Notes under the pieces: generated by a model | The model's database searches: none | What the model was told of the DNA's origin: nothing | Seen by the model: the letters and a program-made list of their open reading frames with translations, nothing else | Assembly (NCBI GenBank): GCA_021205095.1 | Contig: JAJPYE010000038.1 | Location: forward strand, 1-64,000 | DNA: 64,000 nt | Source of the DNA: Oscillospiraceae bacterium | GTDB lineage: Bacteria; Bacillota; Clostridia; Oscillospirales; Oscillospiraceae | Direction of reading: 5' to 3' | Shown: piece after piece, positions 60,443-64,000 of the stretch | Layout of the letters: each line of letters starts with the position of its first letter | Position numbering within the stretch: the first letter of the stretch is position 1 | Program-made: the position numbers and the translations under genes

Positions 60443-61597
60443 ATGTCCAGAGAGCTTGAAACGCGATGTATTCATGGAGGCGGGCATCTAGGCGTTACCG
60501 ACAGCACCCGTGCCGTCAGCTTCCCTATCTATCAGACCGCTACCTTCGGTCATGTGGGGCTGGGACAGTCCAGCGGCTATGATTACACACGAGAGGGTAA
60601 TCCGACCCGGCAGCGGCTGGAGGAGACGGTCTCGTCCCTGGAGGGGGCATGGGACACCGTGGCCCTCTCCTCCGGGATGACAGCAATCAGCGTCTGCTTC
60701 GAGCTGTTTCAGCCGGGAGATCATATCATCTGCTCGGAGGATCTGTATGGCGGCGCGGTACGCCTGTTTCAAACTGTCAGCCGGAAGAACGGTCTTTCCG
60801 TCAGCTATGCAGACACGTCGAATATGGAGCAGGTACGCGCCCAGCTACGCCCAGAGACCAGGGCGCTCTATATCGAGACGCCCAGCAATCCTATGATGAA
60901 CATCACAGACCTGCGCGAATGTGCGGCACTGGCGAAAGAGCGGGGCCTGCTGCTGATTGTGGACAACACGTTCCTCTCACCCTGGCTGCAAAATCCCATT
61001 GCCCTGGGAGCCGATCTGGTGCTTCACAGCGGCAGCAAATTCCTGAGCGGACACAACGATACCATTGCCGGCTTTCTGTCCTCGGCCAGCCGGGAGCTGG
61101 CCGAACGGATCCGTCTTATTGCCAAGACCACCGGCGGAATGCTGGCGCCCTTCGATAGCTGGCTGGTGCTGCGAGGCATCAAGACACTACCTGTACGAAT
61201 GGAACGCCAGCAGGAAAGCGCGAAGAGGATTGCCCTGTGGCTGTCTCAGCAGCCGCAGGTTCAGCAGGTATTCTATGCCGGCCTGCCGGAGCATCCCGGT
61301 TACGAGGTCAATCGCACCCAGGCCAGAGGGGCAGGCAGTACACTCTCCTTTCGAACGGACAGTGTTGAAACGGCCCATCGGATCCTTCAAAAGGTGAAGC
61401 TCATCACCTTTGCGGAGAGTCTGGGCGGGACGGAGACGCTGATTACCTACCCTGTGACGCAGACCCACGCAGACGTTCCGCCCACCATGCGGGAACACTT
61501 GGGCATCACAGAGACTCTGCTTCGTCTGTCTGTTGGTTTGGAGCATGTCAATGACATCATCGAGGATCTGCGTCAGGCTATGGAGGAACAGGCGTGA
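60443..61597 (+). CDS. Cystathionine gamma-synthase/lyase-type PLP enzyme
   Basis: This 384-residue protein has the family motifs YDYTREGNPTRQRLEETVSSLEG, IETPSNPMM, VDNTFLSPWLQNP and the PLP Lys in HSGSKFLSGHND. It resembles MetB/MetC/O-acetylhomoserine thiolyase enzymes, which interconvert cysteine, cystathionine, homocysteine and small thiols. In this operon it could take up methanethiol or sulfide onto O-acetylhomoserine, or cleave a C-S bond of the salvaged compound. It lies 8 nt after nifD and overlaps the MalY/PatB-type gene by 4 nt. It is clearly different from the family member at 49988. Confidence 0.9.
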   Translation: MSRELETRCIHGGGHLGVTDSTRAVSFPIYQTATFGHVGLGQSSGYDYTREGNPTRQRLEETVSSLEGAWDTVALSSGMTAISVCFELFQPGDHIICSEDLYGGAVRLFQTVSRKNGLSVSYADTSNMEQVRAQLRPETRALYIETPSNPMMNITDLRECAALAKERGLLLIVDNTFLSPWLQNPIALGADLVLHSGSKFLSGHNDTIAGFLSSASRELAERIRLIAKTTGGMLAPFDSWLVLRGIKTLPVRMERQQESAKRIALWLSQQPQVQQVFYAGLPEHPGYEVNRTQARGAGSTLSFRTDSVETAHRILQKVKLITFAESLGGTETLITYPVTQTHADVPPTMREHLGITETLLRLSVGLEHVNDIIEDLRQAMEEQA

Positions 61598-62775
61598 AAT
61601 ACTACGATTTTGACCGGCAGATCGAACGCCGGGGTACCAACAGTCTGAAATATGACTTTGCGGAGGAGCGGGGGCGGCCATCGGATGCGCTTCCGCTCTG
61701 GGTGGCCGACATGGATTTTCAGGCCCCGGAGCCGGTGTTGGACGCACTGAGAAAGGCTGTGGAGCATGGGATTTTCGGCTACAGTGAGACGAAGGAGGAC
61801 TACACGCAGACCGTGGCCTCCTGGTTCCGAGAGCGATTCGGTTGGGAAACCCACCCGGAATGGCTGGTCAAGACGCCCGGTGTTGTCTTTGCCTTGGCTA
61901 TGGCGGTGCGGGCGCTGACCTGTCCCGGCGACGGGGTGCTGATTCAAACGCCGGTCTATTATCCTTTTTTCAGCGTGATTCGGGACAACGGACGAAAGGT
62001 GGTCGAGAACCGGCTTCGCTATATCCAGGGCCGGTATACCATTGATTTTGAGGATTTTGAGCACCAGATTAAGGATAATCGGGTAACGCTCTTTCTCCTG
62101 TGCAGTCCTCACAACCCGGTGGGCCGCGTATGGACGCAGGATGAGCTGAGGCAAATGGGACGCATCTGCGAGCGATATGGAGTTTATGTGGTCTCTGATG
62201 AGATTCACTGCGACTTTGCTTTCCCGGAGCATCCTCACCACATCTTTCCGAACGCTGTTCCGTCAATGGAGGGACGCACCATCGTCTGCACCGCCGCCAG
62301 CAAATCCTTTAATCTGGCGGGATTACAGGTGTCGAATATTTGGATACCAAATGAGTGGATCCGCCGACGGTTTGTCCGGGAGATAGACAAATGCGGTTAT
62401 TCCCAGCTTAATCAGTTGGGACTGGTAGCGACCCAGGCGGCCTACACTGGCGGCAGCGAATGGCTAGAGCAGTGTAAAACCTATCTGCGGCACAATCTGG
62501 ACTTTCTGCGGGCATTTTTGACAGAGCGCATCCCTCAAATCCGATTGGTGGAGCCGGAGGGAACCTATTTCGCCTGGCTGGATTGCTCCGGGCTGAAGTT
62601 GAGCAGCAGAGAATTGGATGATCTGATTCTCCACCGTGCAAAGCTGTGGCTGGATCCGGGAGCCATGTTCGGTGGCGGTGCGGAGCAGTTTCAGCGCGTC
62701 GTCCTGGCTTGTCCCCGGAAGACATTGGAGACAGCTTTGGAACGGTTGGCAACAGCGGTGCAGAGTTTGCCTTGA
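61594..62775 (+). CDS. MalY/PatB-type aminotransferase-fold C-S lyase
   Basis: This 393-residue fold-type I PLP enzyme has the MalY/PatB start (YYDFDRQIERRGTNSLKYD, then PLWVADMDFQAP), the PLP Lys in TAASKSFNLAGLQ and the conserved SPHNPVGRVW and DEIHCDF motifs. PatB-type enzymes are cystathionine beta-lyases that release thiols or homocysteine from cysteine S-conjugates. It is translationally coupled to the gamma-synthase-type gene (ATGA). Together they form a complete trans-sulfuration route from cysteine to homocysteine, or the thiol-releasing step of the salvage route. Confidence 0.92.
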   Translation: MKYYDFDRQIERRGTNSLKYDFAEERGRPSDALPLWVADMDFQAPEPVLDALRKAVEHGIFGYSETKEDYTQTVASWFRERFGWETHPEWLVKTPGVVFALAMAVRALTCPGDGVLIQTPVYYPFFSVIRDNGRKVVENRLRYIQGRYTIDFEDFEHQIKDNRVTLFLLCSPHNPVGRVWTQDELRQMGRICERYGVYVVSDEIHCDFAFPEHPHHIFPNAVPSMEGRTIVCTAASKSFNLAGLQVSNIWIPNEWIRRRFVREIDKCGYSQLNQLGLVATQAAYTGGSEWLEQCKTYLRHNLDFLRAFLTERIPQIRLVEPEGTYFAWLDCSGLKLSSRELDDLILHRAKLWLDPGAMFGGGAEQFQRVVLACPRKTLETALERLATAVQSLP

Positions 62776-62812
62776 GAAGATTTAACCTTGGACGATATAT
62801 TTGGAGGTCATA

Positions 62813-62986
62813 ATGAGTCAGGATAAAAAAGAGACAGAACGGAAAGAACCTATTGCCCCAGCCCAATTTCGGCAAATACAGGAGCTTGCAAGTACTATAC
62901 GTTATGGCTCGATCACCCTTGTATTTCAAGATGGCGCTTTGATTCAGATTGAGAAAAATGAAAAGATACGAATACCAAGGCAGTGA
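62813..62986 (+). CDS. DUF2292 (YezD-like) small protein
   Basis: The ATG at 62813 (GGAGGTCATA) gives a 57-residue protein. The core IRYGSITLVFQDGALIQIEKNEKIR matches the DUF2292/YezD family of small proteins. Members often lie next to sulfur-assimilation genes in Firmicutes and Proteobacteria, so its place here is typical. The biochemical role is unknown. The charged N-terminal part (SQDKKETERKE) is probably disordered. Confidence 0.82.
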   Translation: MSQDKKETERKEPIAPAQFRQIQELASTIRYGSITLVFQDGALIQIEKNEKIRIPRQ

Positions 62987-63069
62987 AACCTCTGGCCATA
63001 ACGGAGATGCTGCGTATGCCCCTGTATACCAGCGTTTTTTTGCATCCAATTTTGGAAGGAGATATAAAT

Positions 63070-63978
63070 ATGAACGGCATCAGCGCTAAAGCGGAGCAAT
63101 ACACACGAGGCAATCCGCTGGAGCATGTATCCAATCTGCATCCCTGTTTCAGCGGAGGCGTCAATACAAATCGGGGTCGGGTTCATCTTCCTGTCAGTCC
63201 GGCCTGCAATATTCAATGCGCCTTCTGCAATCGGACACGCAATGAAACGGAGCAGAGGCCGGGCGTGACCGCCCAGCTTCTGTCACCTGAGGACGCTGCG
63301 GATATAGTGGATCGGGCGCTGGAGCTGTGCCCGGAAATCACGGTCGCCGGTATCGCCGGGCCGGGGGATACGCTGGCCACCCACCATGCCATTGATACGT
63401 TCCGCCTGATACAGCAGCGGCACCCAGAGCTGATCAACTGCCTGAGTACCAATGGCCTTCTGCTGGAGCGATATGCAGAGGAGCTGATCGAGGTAGGAGT
63501 CCGCACCATTACGGTAACGGTCAACGCGGTGGATCCGGAGATCCTGAAGCATATCTGTTTGTGGGTCGTGAAGGATGGGAAGTGCTACGAGGGAACCGAG
63601 GGAGCGGCTGTCCTGATTGAAGCCCAGAAGCGGGGCATTTCCAAAATCTCCTCACTGGGCGCTCTGGTCAAGATTAATATGGTGCTGGTACCGGGAATCA
63701 ATGACAGCCATGTGGAGGAGGTTGCCCGCACGGTGAAGGATCTGGGAGCGAATTTTCTCAATATCATACCGCTGATTCCGCAGTATAAGCTGTCCCATCT
63801 GCGGGAGCCGTCCTGCGAGGAGCTGTACGCCGCACGGGAACGGGCGGAAGCGTATCTGCCTGTGTTTCGCCACTGCCAGCGCTGCCGCGCCGATGCCTGC
63901 GGAATCCCCGGTCAGTCTGAGCTGGCTGACCAGCTCTATCGGTTCCGCCAGGCTCCAACCACCTTCTCGCACGGCTGA
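63070..63978 (+). CDS. nifB: NifB-type radical SAM FeMo-cofactor-precursor synthase
   Basis: The ATG at 63070 (AAGGAGATATAAAT) gives 302 residues; the ORF-track start in the intergenic gap is unsupported. The radical SAM motif is PACNIQCAFCNR (Cys46, Cys50, Cys53). NifB-specific features are the N-terminal HPCFSG Cys26, the QRPGV motif after the cluster, AGPGD and the C-terminal HCQRCRADACG. The enzyme fuses two [4Fe-4S] clusters around a carbide to make NifB-co. It lacks the NifX-like C-terminal domain, which is encoded separately at 54925. Its presence means the NifDK-like enzyme very probably carries a complex 8Fe-type cofactor. Confidence 0.93.
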   Translation: MNGISAKAEQYTRGNPLEHVSNLHPCFSGGVNTNRGRVHLPVSPACNIQCAFCNRTRNETEQRPGVTAQLLSPEDAADIVDRALELCPEITVAGIAGPGDTLATHHAIDTFRLIQQRHPELINCLSTNGLLLERYAEELIEVGVRTITVTVNAVDPEILKHICLWVVKDGKCYEGTEGAAVLIEAQKRGISKISSLGALVKINMVLVPGINDSHVEEVARTVKDLGANFLNIIPLIPQYKLSHLREPSCEELYAARERAEAYLPVFRHCQRCRADACGIPGQSELADQLYRFRQAPTTFSHG

Positions 63979-64000
63979 TGCAGAGAATGGCGGATGCCGT
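63978..64000 (+). CDS. Possible start of the next operon gene (truncated by window end)
   Basis: ATG at 63978 overlaps the nifB stop codon (TGATG), a common coupling layout, and stays open to the window end (MQRMADAV). Seven codons are too few to identify it. A missing nif-type partner such as a ferredoxin, NifE/N-like scaffold or another sulfur gene could follow. Confidence 0.3.

Overview
The window reads as chromosomal DNA of a strictly anaerobic, moderately GC-rich Firmicute of the class Clostridia, most likely a gut Oscillospiraceae relative. The evidence is a low-GC-type str operon (rpsL-rpsG-fusA-tuf), strong SigA-type promoters (TTGACA-N17-TATAAT), AGGAGG ribosome binding sites, TTG and GTG starts, a trimeric [FeFe]-hydrogenase, Bce-type peptide-sensing modules and lipoprotein signal peptides. 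Organism assignment is inference; there is no rRNA in the window and I recognised no tRNA.

Layout. 1-1.3 kb: an SDR oxidoreductase and a GtrA-like membrane protein. 1.3-14.9 kb: an envelope-stress and export block: a secreted esterase-like lipoprotein, a BceRS-type two-component system with its BceAB-type transporter, then a MacA/MacB-type exporter with two different adaptor subunits, one of them a very large fusion. OmpR-type 11-bp direct repeats precede three of these transcription units. 15-27 kb: a secretome block: two paralogous acidic secreted proteins, a small lipoprotein, a Cthe_2159-type beta-helix protein, a PT-repeat/SLH/transglutaminase protein, an Sfp-type phosphopantetheinyl transferase and a secreted 5'-nucleotidase-like protein that has lost key motifs. 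27-31.2 kb (minus strand): electron-bifurcating-type [FeFe]-hydrogenase HydABC. 31.5-36.2 kb: str operon. 36.2-45.1 kb: housekeeping genes (pseudouridine synthase, a CdaR/PucR regulator, ftsEX, an M23 hydrolase activator, an S41 protease, greA, lysS). 45.1-46.1 kb: the decayed end of a mobile element, with a relaxase remnant that carries a nonsense codon.

46.2-64 kb is the most interesting part: two divergent sulfur operons. The minus-strand operon encodes a trans-sulfuration enzyme, a DUF2318 protein, an HMA-TauE/SafE-cupredoxin fusion, a nitrilase-family amidase and a cysteine desulfurase. The plus-strand operon (more than 12 kb, running off the window) encodes an SsuABC-type importer, a NifX-domain protein, NifH, cysteine synthase, a frameshifted flavin-oxidase-like gene, NifK- and NifD-like subunits, a cystathionine-synthase-type enzyme, a MalY/PatB-type C-S lyase, a DUF2292 protein and NifB. 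No NifE, NifN or oxygen-dependent sulfonate monooxygenase is visible. The NifDK-like pair keeps all six P-cluster cysteines and the cofactor cysteine but appears to lack residues needed for N2 reduction. I interpret it as a nitrogenase-like reductase for organosulfur salvage, in the spirit of methylthio-alkane reductase, with imported organosulfur compounds reduced and the released sulfide or thiol fixed by the PLP enzymes.

The control region between the two operons (51.2-51.8 kb) is unusual. Both promoters have a 17-bp CCTA-N9-TAGG operator placed exactly 9 nt after the -10 box. The plus-strand transcript also starts with a 37-codon leader ORF carrying three consecutive Cys codons, followed by mutually exclusive RNA pairings and an intrinsic terminator. 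This is a textbook-style attenuator that would read cysteinyl-tRNA supply and switch on the nitrogenase-like operon when cysteine is short.
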